Shown here one piece after another: positions 20,801-32,820 of a DNA stretch of 64,000 nucleotides. Location: assembly GCA_014529385.2 (NCBI GenBank), contig CM043942.1, forward strand, positions 35,197,469 through 35,261,468, in the 5' to 3' direction. Every line of letters begins with the position of its first letter. Position 1 is the stretch's first letter. The notes beneath the pieces are model-generated. The model searched no databases and was not told the origin of the DNA. It worked only from the letters and a program-made list of their open reading frames with translations. Source of the DNA: Adiantum capillus-veneris (taxonomy: Eukaryota > Streptophyta > Polypodiopsida > Polypodiales > Pteridaceae). Position numbers and translations under genes: made by a program.

Positions 20801-22556
20801 ATGGTTGATAATAGTAAAGAGAGTGAAATTAATGTTGATAGCTTTGATTTTGCTAATGAACAGGCTACTAATGATGCCCCTATGCTTGTTAATCACCTTG
20901 TTACTAAGCTTCAACAAGCCATGGGCAAATCCATCGCTCCAAAGTGAAGTACAAAGGCAGCTACGTGCTCATGGGATTCTCCAAACTCCCCACCAAGAAG
21001 AGAGAGTATTTAGGAAGCCTCCTTGTGAGACTTCCAAAAGAGGCCTCTCTCCGATAAGAGAAGAAGAAGAGGATCCGTACAAAGGGCTCAAAAATCTACT
21101 ACTTGACAACGCATCTCCTTCCCAAAGGAGAACTCAAGTTTCAATGGTAGAGCCCCCACCGAAAGAAAGAGAAAGAAGTTTCTCCTGCCACCTCGACGGA
21201 GATGGCTCCACGAAGACAGCGGGCAAAATGCTCTTGAACACCCCCTAAACGGAGAAGACCATCGTACACTTCTGTACACCATAATACAAAGGGACTACAA
21301 CAAACAAGAGAAGAAAAAAGCGAGAAAGAGGTCACCCTCTTCTCCATCTTCTTCATCCTCTTCCTCTTATGAAGAAAATAATGGTGCAGACAAGGAGGAA
21401 CAAGGGAAGAAAAAGGCGAGAAAGAGGTCACTCTCTTCTCCATCCTCCTCAAATTCTTCCTCTTTTGAAGAAAGTGATGGTGTAGCTTTTGAACCACCAA
21501 AAAGAAGAGGCCATAGGAAATCCTATGCCGCGTGGAAGAGGTCGCTCAAGCTCAAAAAGTTCAAAGAGGGAGGAAAGAGCATCTCTTTCCTTACCTACGA
21601 TGGCAGCTTTGGTGCTACGAACAAAGTTTTGGCCTTCATCCAACAATTCGATGCAGTGTTTGGAGATGAGGGCTTCATGGAGTCCTGTAAGCTACACCAT
21701 GTAGCTATGCATTTTCAAAAGTCCGTCAGGCAATGGTGGTCTAGCCTACGGGCAAACAGTGAAGCTCCACGAACATGGAAAGCTTTAAGAGCTTCCATCA
21801 TGAAGCAGTTTTTGGCTACCGATGCCAAAGACAAAGTACTCACCGAATGGCGAAGCTTGAAGCTCTCTCCCTACGAACCTATTCACAAATATGTAGACAA
21901 GCTTTGGGACTTACATCTCAAAGCCACTGCCTTCAAAAAGAAGGATTTTGGAGAGCAGAAACAACAATTTTGTGCGGGTCTAACTGAAGATATGTCGGAG
22001 TATGTTAACTCCCAAAGGCCACGCACCATATCTGCGGTCATACACCATACCATGGTGGCTTCACGAATCAATTTCCAACAAGGGGCTAAGAGAAATCTTA
22101 AGCCCACAGATACCAAGGACCGTAATAATGAGCCTAAGGGGAAGGACACTGTCCAAAAGTCTCCTAAAGGCAACGCCAACAACAACAAAGCTAAGGAGAA
22201 GGGAGTTTATAAAGGCAAAAATAAACTCTCTTCTAAAGAGCTAGAGCGTTATCCTCAAGATAACGGTTGTTTCAAGTGCGAGGAGCAAGGGCATGCTTAT
22301 CGTGCTTGTCCCCACAAGAATACACGAAATGAGCCTTCTAGAGCTACCTTGGTCGAAATCCAAGAAGAGGATTCTCACCACAAAGGATCTCCTCTGCCAT
22401 GCTTGAGGAAAGGTAAGAGAGAGGGGCGGCATTTGGGGCATGAAAGGGGAGAGGTTCGGGAAATGAAGGGCCAAACATCCTGCCCGAAGGGGCAAGGAGG
22501 GTTAGGGTTGGTTGGCTATGCCATGGCCAAGCAAGAGCCTTATCAAAGGAACAAGA

Positions 22557-22592
<36 letters not shown>

Positions 22593-22633
22593 GTGCAGCC
22601 AAAAAGTTTGCCATCATTACCTTGCCATGTTGA
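20801..22633 (+). pseudogene. Gypsy Gag (element U), broken and truncated
   Basis: A short N-terminal piece opens at ATG 20801 and stops at about 20947. Frames then change. A Lys/Arg/Ser-rich segment has a 96-bp tandem repeat (first unit near 21311). The Gag domain proper begins with a K-E-G-G-K-S-I-S-F-like stretch and F-I-Q-Q-F-D near 21640. It continues with Q-W-W-S-S-L and ends with the intact zinc knuckle CFKCEEQGHAYRAC near 22275. The same opening occurs in V and Z, so the three are related. A CT tract (22560-22587) is read through at the end. Protease and pol are absent, so the element is cut off near the MITE. Confidence 0.75.
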
Positions 22634-22643
22634 CAAGCTCTTA

Positions 22644-22990
22644 GGCTGGACACACACTGCCAATGCGGGTGCCCGTCACCTTTGATGATGGGCGGGCATG
22701 CATTACACACTGGCTACATTATCAAAGGTGACGGGCGAGCATGCATTACACACTGGCTACATTATTTTATCATAAAGCAAAATCATTTTTAGCAGCTGCG
22801 TCCATCGCATGGGTTCGCCGCCTGATTTTGGCTGACCTGGCAAAAGCTCAACCCCCGCCCGAGCTTGGGTAGGGGGTATCGCCTCTCCAAGACCTTGTCC
22901 TCTGCCCTTTCTGCCCTGCGTATCAGCAAACGCCGCCTAGCCTCCACGTCTGCACGCCCAAGAGCTTGGGCGCGCGGTCTGTAACCAGCC
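22644..22990. mobile_element. Tourist-like (PIF/Harbinger) MITE
   Basis: Ends GGCTGG...ACA and its imperfect inverse (about 17 of 21 positions including the flank), bordered on both sides by TTA (22641-22643 and 22991-22993), the target duplication of PIF/Harbinger. It has no open frame of its own and contains two copies of a 43-bp unit (GCATGCATTACACACTGGCT...) at 22696 and 22739. Non-autonomous; a transposase supplied elsewhere would move it. It ends 89 bp before the DUF1350 exon. Confidence 0.6.
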
Positions 22991-23078
22991 TTAGTTCCAT
23001 CATATACTTCCATGCTAACGACGAAGTAGGCCAAAAATTAGCTGGTGATATTCATCTCTTGTTATCAGAAGAAGCGAA

Positions 23079-23488
23079 ATGTTCGCTTCCTTGCTCGGTT
23101 CATCATGGAACGCGTCATTTATCTCACGTAGGGGGCCCGTGGAGGAAGGCTCCATTCCTCAGTGTAAGCTCTGCTCGTCGCCACAAAGGCAGGTTCTTCG
23201 TGGCACATTCTCGTCATCATCTGTATTCCAGCTTCAATGGTGGAGCTCTACGAGAAGTCTAGCAGACTTGCTTTTGCCAAGGGGCCCTTCACCCCATTTC
23301 GACAGACTATGGGTTTCTGCTGCTTACTCCTCTTTCGGAAGCACTCTGGGTACGGCCACTGTAAATACGGCTTATCAAAGAGTAGCAGATTGCCTCGTTT
23401 TCCAACCTCTCCCAGGTCGAAAGCCCCGTGCTCTGATCCATTTTATTGGTGGTGCCTTTATTGGAGCTGTCCCTGAAGTGACATACAG
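23079..23488 (+). CDS. DUF1350-family protein, first exon
   Basis: ATG at 23079 opens 136 codons ending at a CAG/GTGACT splice donor after base 23488. The first 80 or so residues are rich in Ser, Arg and Leu and poor in acids, like a plastid transit peptide. The exon ends K-P-R-A-L-I-H-F-I-G-G-A-F-I-G-A-V-P-E-V, the hallmark of DUF1350 (alpha/beta-hydrolase-like, plastid proteins in plants with cyanobacterial relatives; function not established). The frame is free of stops. No later exon is recognised in the window, so either the first intron has been enlarged by the repeats that follow or this is a gene fragment. It is the only host-like coding sequence here. Confidence 0.62.
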
Positions 23489-24536
23489 GTGACTATTAAT
23501 AATCTGTTTGATGAGAGATGCGTTATCTGTGCAGCTCAAGAACGCTTGCATGGATGCATCATCATAAAAAAGCAAGTTTAGGGAGTGGTTATGCAGAAGT
23601 TTAAATGTGAGACCCGGTGAGTAAGCGCTTTGCGACGTGAACAGAAAATAAGTCCACTGATATGCACTGCTTCCATAAGTCATTGTATGAGTTTGTATCT
23701 AATTATCATACACGCAGCAGGAGACGGTCCTACTTCTGTTAAAGTGTCTACTTGTTACTTTTTGCTAACTTCGAGAGAAATTGCATGAGCCATAATGTCG
23801 ATATTGACAGTCATTGTTCCATATCCTTTGGGGGTATCAAGAGGAGCCACCTAACTCACATTATCCTTCTCATTATTCTTATCCAACAAATTAAGGTAAA
23901 ACTTAAGAAAACTGAGTTGTGAAAATGTGTACTCTTGGACTCCATTATGAAGTACATGTTAGAGGACCATCTGCTGTCTGGTGGTGGCTCGAGTATTTCC
24001 CAGGAGTAGTTTAGGGAGTGATGGGTGTTCTATGGGAACAATTTAGGGAGTGATGGGTGTTCTATGGCTGTGCTTGGCCGCATTTGACGCAGACATACCT
24101 TTCAGGCGGAACAAGCCATGTATGTGCTAGCCCGGTAGGTTTGCATGAGGTAGGACCCTTGTTCATGGGTTTCTCGTGTCACGTGCATCGAATTCTAGAG
24201 CCAATTTTTCCCTTCTTCCTAGATAGGAGTGTCGGAGGATTAGTACCAGCAATTTTGTGAGCCTGTTCGCTAGACTTGCATGTCTGGACGAGTCCATTAG
24301 ATTAGGTTTTCCAGTTTTGGAACCCTCTTGTTTGTACACACGTTTTGACAAATGTTATTACACTAGGTGGGCATTTGGCATGACGTGCATATAGTTTTAG
24401 GTTAGAGGAATCCAATGAGCCATTCCTTGCGTCAATCGGATTCTCCGAACGGCAGATGTGCGACAATTTCACCCGAACTTAGCCTTGGTCCAAAACTTAT
24501 AAATTAAATCATTTAGTGATTTAACTTGTTGGGTTT
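23489..24536 (+). other. Probable intron or remnant after DUF1350 exon
   Basis: Starts with GTGACT and is AT-rich with stops in all frames. It contains a 33-bp direct repeat (TTTAGGGAGTGATGGGTGTTC) at about 24010 and 24046. No further DUF1350 exon seen. Confidence 0.4.
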
Positions 24537-25420
24537 GGTGGAAAGTTTGCCCTACCTCAACCTAAAGGAGTTTATAAGTAGGAGATTGGGCCTGTAAAGG
24601 GAGCATCAAGCAGTTTCCAGGCATTGCAGCAAGGGCCAGGATCAACCCAATGTTTTGGAGACAGAGCAGCCCAGCATTTTTGGAACCGGATCTGCTGGTG
24701 TTTTCAGATTTTCAGCATAGTGCTTGTGCATCTGCAGATCAGCCCCTAGTGCCTGTAGTTCTCAGCAGATCAGCTAGCGGTTTTAGATTTCAGCCCAGCT
24801 CCCTCACGGAACCTGCTCGGATCTGTCCTTGCGAGTCTTTCCCGGTACTTTGGCAGCCCATCGAGCCTGCCCTCGGCCATTCCCTCGCCGACATCAAGTG
24901 CTACATTGCTGTCCATCATCGGCATTGTTGAGATCTTCGTTTTCAGCCCTTCATTCCTCTCACATCGGGAACGCAATTCAGCCCCAGATCTACCCCTTGG
25001 TGGCCATCCGTAATCCCATATCGACAAAGATCCAAAGGTGCATCAAATCAGCGCAAGAGGGCCCTCGTCTTAAGGAGTTACCACGGCTACATTCACCATT
25101 CGAGTCAATAGAGTCTGCACTTGAGGTAATGCATGTGTGTACATTCCATTTATACAATCTATAGCAAATACCACATCGGCAATGGTGTGAGGGGCCCTTG
25201 AGAGGGTTGGTTGGGACCCCATTGGGTGTCATTCTCCTCTTCCCTCTACACATCTCTATCTCTCTCTCATTCCCTCTCTTCAGGAAAAGGTAAAAGGAGC
25301 CTTTTTCATGTATGTGGCATTGAAAGTGTTCTAGATCAGAGTCAAGGTGTCCACCAGATCATGAGCCATTTCTTGCCTTCATTGCATTCTCCGCTACCAC
25401 CTTTGACATGGTATTAAAGC
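24537..25420 (+). repeat. Element R: LTR and primer site
   Basis: TGTTGGGTTTGG at 24537 to TTGACA at 25408, followed at once by TGGTATTAAAGC (25409-25420), two bases off the initiator-Met primer site. The 872-bp length and short CT runs near 25255-25278 fit an LTR. No second copy is present. Confidence 0.5.
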
Positions 25421-28079
25421 CCTCGGTCACACGACCACCTTGGATGCTCGGATTTAGTTGATCCAATGCCGTTTTGAGCTCGATTGTGAGAGAAGAAACT
25501 TGCTGTTTTTTCTTGGTTTTTCTCGAAGTTTGGGGCAGGTTTGGGTATGTGGAAGCTACGGATCCTTGTCTACGACTTCCCTATCTTTACCCTTGTTTAC
25601 CCTGACCTCTCTTCTCCGGGGGGAACGCGATGGAGGTTTCAGGATGTGTAGTAGTGTTGGATTGCTTTTGTCTTCCCAGATGGAGTCATGTTGCTGTGCC
25701 TTCCCGCAAGGGGCGAAAGCATGCAATTGTGGGGTCGAGAGGGGGGAGCTATTCATTTCCAGCTTCTTCTTTAGAGAGAAGTAGTAGGATCTTCAACACT
25801 TTTGGAGTAGGTTTCTATGGCCGTGTTTTCTTGGAGGAGATTGATTGGCAGATTTGCTGTGCCTTTTGCAAATGGACGTCTTTCTTGGAATTGTCGATGG
25901 AGCTACCCATCCAATGGGTAGTAGGTTGATGATTCGGTTGCAAACCAGATTGTGGATTATGGTCAACGAAGGAGGATCTCTTTCCTTCTTGAAGCAGAGG
26001 ATGCTCTTTGATTTTCTCTTGTCCATTTAAGGATGGAAGTTCTAGTTTCGGCAGTTGACTTGCTCATCTAGTATGGAGCACTTCTTGTGTATGTGTTGAG
26101 TTGGCTTTGACAAGTAGAGGGGGATACTTCTATCTTTAGAACCACTTCTTGTTTTATCATCCTTCTTCTTTATATGAGGTTTAGAGGTGGAGCATGTGGT
26201 GTAGATGCTTAGTCGACAATGACAACAATTCAAGGAGGTTTTGTTGGAGTGTGGACTTCTCTTATCTCCATGTTCTCTCCTTTCCCGGTTGTAGTGTGGC
26301 CGTACAGATTTGGTCATTCCTTTTCCTTGTGTGAGCTTGTCATAACCAGTTGTGGGACAGGTTTTTGTGAGCTTGTCAGCACCATTTGTGGGACAGGTTT
26401 GTTCTCTCTTATGGGCGGTTTTCTTGATGATCGACAATAGATTTGTTAAAATTCTATGGATGACAGGTTTGCACGTAGTGTCGATAGTTAGTGGGGACAT
26501 TTAGTTCCTACTCCCGGAGTCGGGAACATTTGGATGCTTCCTTCATACATCCCTTTGTAGAGCTTCAACCTTGGGGACAGTCCTTCGGGTGCAGATTTGG
26601 CCATTGCTGGCAAGTAGGCAGATTCTTTCCTCGCGGTTTTTTTTTGCCCAACTTTCTAGCATGTTACAGATCAACCCCATCGTTCTTCATGGGCTTGTTG
26701 TAGTTCCCCAGGGGGCTCCTTTATTCTTCTCTTGAGTATTGGAGTCCTGTTGTGTATTGGATATTGGTTGCACAATTCAGTTGTGGGTATCCCTTTAGCA
26801 CAAGTGGAAAGGACAGTTTTGATAAAGATTTTAAGGAAACAAGTTACAATAGTGGGAATATATGTGCTCTCTTGAGTCTGTATGCAGTTTGGCATCATGT
26901 ATCGAATTGTACCCACAGATTTGATCTTGGCAGATGTAGAGAAGTGGCGGACATTTGGTTTGATCTCAAGGAGTTTGCTTGAGTAGCTAGGTTGTTTTTT
27001 GGACCCCGACAGCTTCTTTGGCAAACATGATCCTCAGGTGACGACCTTTCAGGTCTTCCTATTGTTAGCGGTCTGAGTTTACCTTTGGTGTGATTCCCTT
27101 TGAGTCTTGAGTTCCTTGAGATTGAGGTTTTGCTATTCAGTTACAAAGGAAGCAATTTTACTCCAGGTGTCTCAGATTTCTTTCTGGTGGTACTCATTCT
27201 CTTTTCCTAGGATTGATTGGGAAGGGGCTTTCTATCTTAGGGGGAGCTCTCAGCTTTAGCTCTGGAGCTTTTAGTGATAGTGTTTGCTCTGATCCGACGT
27301 GGGGTTGAGTCAGTTGTTACCTCAGAGCATACTTTTGATGATACCTCTCTTTCAGAGGGGGGCTTCCAGGTTATTATCTTGAGTCGACTACTGGTCATCC
27401 ATTCAACGGAGTGCCATACACGATGTCTTCTAGTCCTTGGTTTCCTTGCCCATTTCTTGTGGCTTTGGATGGTGTGCTTTAGCCCACAGTGCAATTAGTC
27501 TCTTGGCGGATGTTCTTCGTGAGCCATCTCGGTGGTTGCTTCGTCTTGCGGATTTGTGGTGTGACGGTTGCTCTACCTAGTGCATCCGAGTAGTAGTTCC
27601 TATGCCTTGTCTTCCAGATTGATTCACGGAGACTACCATTCAGGACACACCTAATTCTCTTATCCTTAGAGTGGCATGTTGTTTCGTATAGGTGGATAAT
27701 GGTCCTTCTTGGACTAGGAACTAGCTATAGCTAGCTCGAGCACTCTATACAGTGGAGAAGTGGTCTTCTTGGCTCTCCTAGATTTGGTTCCAAGTTCCAC
27801 AGGTATATTTTCCTTCGGATTCACCTACCTCGGGTGATCCAATTACACATGCAGAGACTGTTGGTAGAGTTATGGCAGTTATCCATGGTCTGAGTGTTCT
27901 CCCTTCAGAGGGGATGTGGAGCATTTGGTGACTTTCTACAACACCTTGTTCTTCTCTTGCACAGCTTGGGTGCAGGGTCTCTTGATCTTGCCGTATTAGC
28001 TGGAGTCTCAGGATTGATGTGTGTTTTCCGTCGGATGTTTGTTTCCGATTCACTCTGAGAGTGGGGTGATATTGTCTCA
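25421..28079. other. Element R internal region, non-coding
   Basis: About 2.7 kb after the R primer site without gag, protease or pol motifs in any frame. Short direct repeats such as GTGAGCTTGTCA...TTTGTGGGACAGG (near 26330 and 26367) occur. It may be the interior of a large non-coding (LARD-like) element or heavily mutated pol; I cannot decide. Confidence 0.35.
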
Positions 28080-29454
28080 TGTAAGGTGCAGTGGAAGTGA
28101 ATGTTGAACTTTGCTCAAGATTAGTGCTCCGAATTGTGCTCAAGGGTTCCTTTTACTTAAGGAAGGGAGAGCCTTCTGTTCCTTTAATGAGAGTGTGCAA
28201 ATGATCACAAACAAAGTGAAAAGACACTGTGAATGAAGGTGCTGAGACTGAGAGAGAGAGAGAGAAAAGAATACGACACCGGATTGTTGTCAAACCCTCC
28301 TCCAAGGGCCCCCTCTCTATGGCGAGAGAGGTCTATGCTTTTGATTGCACAAATCTGGTACAACGGTCTAGATGCAATGGACTTGCTGACGATGTCGACG
28401 ACAATGATGATGGCGACGAGACGGGCTGAAATTTGAAAACGCTAGGGGCTGAAATCTGAAAATCTGCTATTTGTTGAATTCTGACACTATGTCGGCGATG
28501 ACGACACGACGACGATGCGCTGAAACCGCAAGTGCTGAAATCTGCGAACAGCGGGCTGAAACTAAAAACGCTGGCTGACCTGACTGTGCGGCGAGGATCT
28601 GCTACGGGTAGGTGAGATCTGCGAGGTTTGGGGCGATACTTGCGGAGTCTAAGTGCTGAAAATAGAAAACGCTGATGCTATGGCTGATTCGTCGCGGGAA
28701 TTTGCAAAACGCTGATGTTGATCTGCAAGTTGCAAAAACGCCAGGCTGATCTAGGATCTGCAAAAACTCCAGGCTGATCTGGGGATTTGCAAAAAGCTGT
28801 TTGCACTCTGTTGCAGAAACGCCAAGGCTGATCTGCTATAGAAAACGTTGGCTGGTCTTGATGGTTGAAAACGCTAAAGAATTCTGGCGGTCTTGTTGAG
28901 AAGGTGCACTGTAAGTGTAGAAACTTCTGCTGCCTCTTCTGCTAGAAAGTGCTAGCGTTAGGTTTCTTTTATAGAACTTAGCAAATTTGCCCTACCCAGT
29001 TTCCCAACAAAGTCACTTATTAATAATAAGTGAAAAATGGACAAAATGGGGAAAATGGGTTTTGTGCACTGTAAAATGCTCATGATGGTTACTGACTGTC
29101 ATGCTGATGATCATGCTGTGTGCAACCAGAGGATATGCAACTACTCTAAGTGCCTGGACATGCACGGCCTACGCACAGGCTCACAAAGGTGCCATAACAC
29201 TTCCTAAGTTGACATGAACCCAAGGTTGTTCTCGTCCGTCGGACGGAACGTGGCGTACGGTGGCGTCCGGTCCGATCAAGGCGTCCGTTGCGTCCGGTGG
29301 TTTTTTAGCACGTTTGACCGGTTTTTTAGTCCGTTGACTGTGCTTTTTTTGGGAGGTTTTTGGGTTACCTTTTGGCATAGGATCCCTCCCACCTAGCCTA
29401 GGATCCCCCCCTCCCCCCCCCACACACACACACACACCTCCCACATGCCCTAGC

Positions 29455-29512
<58 letters not shown>

Positions 29513-30119
29513 ACATTGCTTTGGATTCCATTAGACTCCTCTCTCTTCCTCTCCCTCTCCCTCTCCCTCTCTCTCTCTCTCTCTCATCCTCTCATCTAAC
29601 TCTCCCTTGTTCAAGGGCAAGTATCTACACTCTAAATCTATATATGGATGCCCTCTTTCTGTTCTTCTCCATTATGTTCCAACTCAAGGTTCAAGCTCAC
29701 GAGTCATTCTCAAGCTCTCTCATGAGTCATGAGAGATTGCTCAATGGCTCAATGAATCCAGGATAAGCCGAGATTCACCCTTAAAGGAAAGTGCAAGGTA
29801 TAGACCCATGGTAGTCACCCACAAGACAATATAACCATCAGCTCCATCCTTCATAGTATTGACTAAATACCACGACATCCCCACTGTGATAACCAATTGT
29901 CTAATTGTCCCAAGTGTAAAATCTAGGATTAAGAATTGCATGTTTTTATTTTTGAACGTACGTAACCATGTCGTACGACATAAAATTTTCTAGTTCGATG
30001 AGTACCGTACGTCTTCGTACGTAGACAAAACGTACGTGACCGTACGAGACCACCCTGCATGATCCCTAGACTTGAAGTAGTTTGTCCACATGCACATAGG
30101 GTTAGATGTGCACGTGACA
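28080..30119 (-). repeat. X2 3' LTR with an 836-bp insertion
   Basis: Begins TGTAAGGTGC (plus sense) and ends CACGTGACA at 30119, like the other X LTRs (40363-41613, 43793-45014, 59027-60252). It is interrupted at 29222-30057. The internal part (about 28420-28900) is filled with degenerate GGCTGA(T/A)-x-CTGCAAAAACGC units. Confidence 0.8.
29213..30066. mobile_element. Mutator-like non-autonomous insertion
   Basis: Insert 29222-30057 in the X2 LTR, defined by comparison with intact X LTRs. It is flanked by 9-bp repeats CATGAACCC and CATGATCCC (one mismatch), the TSD length of Mutator-like elements. The ends match as inverted repeats at about 13 of 18 positions (AAGGTTGTTCTCGTCCG against CAGGGTGGTCTCGTACG). 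Both subterminal parts are rich in CGTACG/CGTCCG. The interior holds AC and CT microsatellites and no transposase. Confidence 0.55.
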
Positions 30120-30408
30120 TCCCCTCCTTTTCAAAGTGAGGTATTGGTACCGAACTGTATGGCGTCGAGAGAGATCGCAAACAACGTTTGGAATCCTGGG
30201 AAGGACTCTTCACCGGCCCACTCTGATGCGTGGGTCGTGCGATACTTGAACTTCATAAAGGTCTGCAATGCTTGCTTCTTTGGGTTGCACCGAAAGTGAC
30301 ACAGTCATCTGTGCTGGTTCAATGCTCCAACTGACGTAGGTCCACCTCCTTCAAGAATCTCCGAGGAGGAAAATTCCTGAAACCACTTCCAACACAAAAT
30401 CATGAATA
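30120..30408 (-). pseudogene. X2 3'-terminal coding remnant
   Basis: Counterpart of 41614-41890 in X1. Begins (plus sense) with the complement of a polypurine tract, TCCCCTCCTTTTC. On the minus strand it carries a short frame resembling the X1 frame (KKQALQTFMKFKYRTTHT-type). It ends at the Y insertion. Confidence 0.6.
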
Positions 30409-30706
30409 TGTTGGGTTAAAGGCCTAAATAACCCCTTTTTGTACATTTTTATACTTTTTCCAAGTTCATCTTGAACCTGGACACATTTTTTTAAAGTCAC
30501 TTATAATAAAAGTGGGAAAACCCAAAACTCAATTATTGAGTTTTCCCCAAAAACGTGAGCTCTCTCTCTTTCTCTCTCCCTGCTTCGATCCTTAGCGCTT
30601 CCTCTCTGCTGCACTCCGCCTCTTGCTTCTTGTCCCAATCCTGCACTACATCGCGACGCGCATCTATCGGTACCTTCTGCTTCACGCTTTCAATTGGTAT
30701 CAGAGT
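30409..30706 (+). repeat. Y 5' LTR and primer site
   Basis: TGTTGGGTTAAAGG at 30409 to CTTTCA at 30692, then AT and TGGTATCAGAGT. Two small inverted repeats (CCAAGTTCA/TGAACCTGG and AACTCAA/TTGAGTT) and a short CT tract lie inside. Confidence 0.88.
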
Positions 30707-31141
30707 CCTAGGGTTTCAAAATAGCCCTGCGCAGTCTGCTGGACAACGAGTTAAAATTGCTCTCCCACGATCAATTTTGCTTCCATCCCGAAGCTCCTTG
30801 CTTCCGGAGTCGAAAAGGTTACCCAAAATTGTCAAAACAGCCCAAAACAGGCTGTTTTTAGGTCAAAACAGGTGATTTACAGGTTATAACAGGTCAAAAC
30901 AGCAATACGCAGGTGTACCAAAGTTGTGGGATTGCATGTATTGATGTTTGTCGCAACAAATTGAGTGAAAAGCTGAGTACAAGTGCTTGAAATTGCACTT
31001 TTCAACTGAAATTTCAGATTTGGACAGTTTCATGTAAAGAAATTGTGGTCTATCGTATGCAAGGTCTTGTGGTTGCTCCTATTCGCTGAAATTTTCAGCC
31101 TATTGCATCTCTCTTGTATACACACTTGTGGTTGAATTGAA
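30707..31141. other. Y untranslated leader
   Basis: Between primer site and gag start. Contains four short CAAAACAG(G/C) repeats near 30836-30902. No coding frame. Confidence 0.5.
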
Positions 31142-32365
31142 ATGGCTTCTTCCTCTTCCACATCTGACACTAAAAGTTTAATGGAAATCAAACGGTTCGA
31201 CGGTCAAGGCTTCGACCTCTGGCAAGAACGCATGCAATGTATCCTTTTCTTAAAGGATTGTGAAGATGCATTGGAAGAGAATAATCCGCCAGGTTTGTCT
31301 GACAAAGAGTGGGCGAGGTTGAATAAGAAGGCTATTGCCTACATCAAAATGGCTATCAATGATGACATTTTGACGGACATCAAGCGTTTGGACTCTGCTT
31401 ATGCAATATGGCAAAAGCTAAAGTCCAATGAAAACACCACGCCTGTGAACCAGGTGCATTTGATGCCAAAGGTGGTGAATATGCCGTTTGATGACTCGAA
31501 GTCAGCTTTTGAGCATTTGAGTGCTTTTACAGGTATGTTGAGTCAGTTGCAGAACAGTGGGCTTCAACAATTCGATAATAAGCTGAAAGCTATTTTCTTG
31601 CTTATGACATTGCGAGATACTTGGGAAACCTTGGTTGTCTCTTTGAGCAACAGTCCGACCCTCACGTATGACGGTGTGAGAGGGTCTATTCTCAATGAAG
31701 AGATTAGACGCAAGTCTAGTGGGGAAGGTGGCAGTTCTGTCTACAATGCAAGAGATAGAAATCAAAAGCATGATGTGGACAACAGGACTCAAAATATAAG
31801 TAAGAGCAAGACAAAAGATAAGGATATCACTTGTTATCAATGTGGCAGAAAGAGTGACAAGAAACCCGATTGCAAGTATTTCAAGAAAGAGCAGGAAAGG
31901 AAGAAGGAAACGCAAGATAAGAAGAAGAAAGATGAGAAGAAAGAGGAAAAATCAGCAGGTGATTCCTCCAGGGATGTTGAGAATGCAAATATATCCTCTA
32001 GTGTGGTCATTGAGGAGTTGTCAGACGTTGAGAAAATCTTGGTTGCGGCTTTATGTCCCTCAGATTCGGTGATAGCTAATGCAGAAAACATGCTTATCTC
32101 GAAGAAAGATGTCATTGATGCATTGCTTAGTGCTAATGATGGCCTGTATTCTGGTGCTTCATTCCATGTGACTTCATCTTTGGAGTGGTTTGCCACATAT
32201 GCTGCAGGCAATTATGGCAAGGTATACTTTGGTGATAATTTTGCTTGCAATATTGAGGGAATAGGTACTATGCGTTTGGCTCTTAACAATGGTCAAGAGC
32301 TTGTGTTGAATGATGTCAGGTTGTACCTGGCATTAAAAAAAGTTTGCTATCTGTCGGTCAGTTAG
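31142..32365 (+). pseudogene. Y Gag and protease (copia)
   Basis: ATG at 31142. A 407-codon frame with the UBN2 Gag domain (R-F-D-G-Q-G-F-D-L-W near residue 20; Y-A-I-W-Q-K-L near 90), then a Lys/Glu-rich stretch and the start of protease. The zinc knuckle reads C-Y-Q-C-G-R-K-S-D-K-K-P-D-C, with Asp where the zinc-binding His should be. The protease active site, normally D-S-G-A-S, reads Y-S-G-A-S, losing the catalytic Asp. The frame ends after a frameshift in an A run (about 32335). Gag forms the particle; this protease could not process it. Confidence 0.85.
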
Positions 32366-32820
32366 ATGCACATGGTTATACTACCATCTTTGCTGGGGGT
32401 TCATGGAAGTTGCTTAAGGGCTCTACGCTTGTTGCAAAAGGGTCTAAAAGAGATACTTTGTACTATCTTCGATGCAAGGCTTTGCCTGGCAAGTTTCTTG
32501 GTGTTGCTGAAGTTGCTTCACACATAGAATTGTGGCATAAGAGACTTGGCCATATGAGCCAAAAGGGTATTGATGTGCTTTCCTCTCTGAAGAGGGTTGA
32601 TGTAAAAGGCAAAAACTTGGATTTTTGTAACGACTGTCTTTATGGAAAGCAAAAGAAATCTTCCTATTACTCTGGTGTCTCTCGCAAAGCTAATCCTCTT
32701 GATCTTATTCACTCCGATGTATGCACTATGCCTGTTAAGTCATATGGTGGTGCATTGTATTTTGTTACATTCATTGATAACTGTACTAGGAAAGGATGGG
32801 TTATATTTGTTAAAAAATAA
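32344..32820 (+). pseudogene. Y pre-integrase and integrase start (copia)
   Basis: Begins L-S-V-G-Q-L-D after the protease, then W-H-K-R-L-G-H-M with C-N-D-C downstream, the HHCC zinc domain of copia integrase. It then reads L-I-H-S-D-V-C, carrying the first catalytic Asp, and stops at 32818 by a frameshift in an A run. Confidence 0.85.

Noticed and set aside
25458-28079. Short open frames on both strands in element R
   Set aside because: None is longer than about 150 codons, none has a recognisable motif and they overlap each other on opposite strands; taken as chance.
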